Shown here: positions 6,217 through 6,952 of the stretch, in pieces
Numbering within the stretch: position 1 is the stretch's first letter
Layout of the letters: the number at the start of each line of letters is the position of its first letter
NCBI GenBank assembly: GCA_947176355.1
Contig: CAMWQY010000139.1
Location: 1 to 6,952, forward strand
DNA length: 6,952 bases
Reading direction: 5' to 3'
Origin: an uncultured Porphyromonadaceae bacterium
Lineage (GTDB): Bacteria; Bacteroidota; Bacteroidia; Bacteroidales; Muribaculaceae
Translations under genes and position numbers: made by a program
Notes under the pieces: generated by a model
The model's database searches: none
What the model was told of the DNA's origin: nothing
The model's input: only the letters and a program-made list of their open reading frames with translations

Positions 6217-6244
6217 TCATGCATTATGCATTATGAATTATGCA
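6217..6244. repeat. four tandem 7-bp repeats, consensus TTATGCA
   Basis: TCATGCA, TTATGCA, TTATGAA and TTATGCA follow one another in the leader of the P-type ATPase, ending 13 bases before its ATG. The repeats contain ATG triplets and ATGCAT palindromes. Such A/T-rich arrays are common between Bacteroidales genes in my recollection; no function is evident. Confidence 0.75.
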
Positions 6245-6257
6245 TTAAAATAAGACT

Positions 6258-6952
6258 ATGGCTGAAAAACATCGTTTCGCCGGCCTGACCGACAAACAAG
6301 TCACGGAAAGTCGTGCTACTCACGGAGTCAATATACTGACCCCGGCTAAAAAGGTGCCTCTCTGGAAACGCTTCCTCGAGAAATTCAGCGACCCGCTGAT
6401 CATCATCCTCATGATAGCCGGTGCCCTTTCTATCGGCATCTCATGCTACGAATATTGGGGACTTCACGGGGAACCGACAGTTTTCTTCGAACCCGTAGGA
6501 ATCTTCATAGCTATTCTTCTTGCCACAGGGCTTGCTTTCTATTTCGAAATGAAAGCCGACAAGGAATTTGCCCTTCTCAACCAAGTCAACGATGATGAAC
6601 CGGTGCAGGTGGTGCGCAACGGGAATGCCACTATGATTCCGAAGAAGGATGTAGTGGTAGGAGATACCGTAATACTTAATACCGGTGAGGAAATCCCTGC
6701 CGACGGCGAACTGCTTGAAGCCGTTTCCCTTAACGTAGACGAGTCGACACTCACCGGGGAACCGATGTGCCACAAGACTACCGACCGCACACAACTTGAC
6801 CCCGACGCTACCTTCCCGAGCAACCACGTGATGCGCGGCACAAAAATTATGGAAGGTCACGGAGTGATGCGTGTGCTTGCCGTAGGCGACAAGACTGAAA
6901 ATGGCAAGGTGTTTGAAGCCGCCCAGATCGACGACAGCGTCAAGACTCCGCT
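6258..6952 (+). CDS. calcium-translocating P-type ATPase (PMCA-like), 3'-truncated by window edge
   Basis: The frame is open from ATG 6258 to the right edge, 231 complete codons. It starts with an N-terminal cation-ATPase domain (FAGLTDKQVTESRATHGVN, about 7-25), followed by KRFLEKFSDPLIIILMIAGALS, which enters membrane segment 1 (about 46-62). Segment 2 is about 79-96 and leads into FEMKADKEFALLN. The actuator domain contains VVRNG, VVVGDTVIL, GEEIPADG (143-150) and the dephosphorylation motif TGEP (166-169) in DESTLTGEP. This pattern is that of P2-type Ca2+ pumps, which export calcium across the inner membrane using ATP. The phosphorylation site DKTGT and the ion-binding helices lie beyond the window, so the ion is inferred from the N-terminal part only. 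It has its own promoter and does not appear linked to the upstream barrel gene. Confidence 0.88.
   Translation, partial: MAEKHRFAGLTDKQVTESRATHGVNILTPAKKVPLWKRFLEKFSDPLIIILMIAGALSIGISCYEYWGLHGEPTVFFEPVGIFIAILLATGLAFYFEMKADKEFALLNQVNDDEPVQVVRNGNATMIPKKDVVVGDTVILNTGEEIPADGELLEAVSLNVDESTLTGEPMCHKTTDRTQLDPDATFPSNHVMRGTKIMEGHGVMRVLAVGDKTENGKVFEAAQIDDSVKTP

Overview
The window looks like a chromosomal segment of a gut-type Bacteroidales (Bacteroidota), possibly Muribaculaceae- or Prevotella-like. The evidence is the Bacteroidales -7 promoter motif TAnnTTTG in front of three transcription units (984-991, 4045-4052, 6172-6179), the lack of clear Shine-Dalgarno sites, and an outer-membrane beta-barrel protein of the usual Bacteroidota type. 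The family-level guess is weak. All credible genes are on the + strand. I saw no tRNA, rRNA, CRISPR array, transposase or integrase.

Layout: (1) 2-956 holds two overlapping phage-type genes, the first cut by the left edge. They look like distant paralogues of each other and resemble uncharacterised proteins of Bacteroides prophages. (2) 1015-3965 is a three-gene metabolic operon with its own promoter (984-991) and a strong terminator (3984-4006). It encodes an aldo/keto reductase very like plant L-galactose dehydrogenase, an amidohydrolase-2/COG3618-type lactonase, and a zinc alcohol dehydrogenase like L-galactonate/sorbitol dehydrogenases. Together they would oxidise an L-sugar (L-galactose or L-fucose type) to its lactone, open the lactone to the aldonate, and oxidise the aldonate to a keto-acid. 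Six 9-bp tandem repeats separate genes two and three. (3) 4069-5406 is a P22-like phage portal gene standing alone. Its last eight codons and its stop lie inside a perfect 14-bp-arm palindrome (5380-5409), so it is probably 3'-truncated. (4) 5470-6128 is a secreted outer-membrane beta-barrel gene broken by a one-base frameshift near 5638-5641. (5) 6258 to the right edge is the start of a calcium-type P-type ATPase. It has a good promoter and a leader holding 7-bp tandem repeats.

The main point is the interleaving: a complete-looking sugar-oxidation operon lies between two sets of phage structural genes, with no terminase, capsid, integrase or lysis gene in view. The simplest reading is a decayed prophage mixed with host genes. 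Cargo carried by a phage-derived element is an alternative that needs comparison with related genomes. I found no clear evidence of a wholly new system. The palindrome-terminated portal and the phage/metabolic sandwich are the items most worth following.
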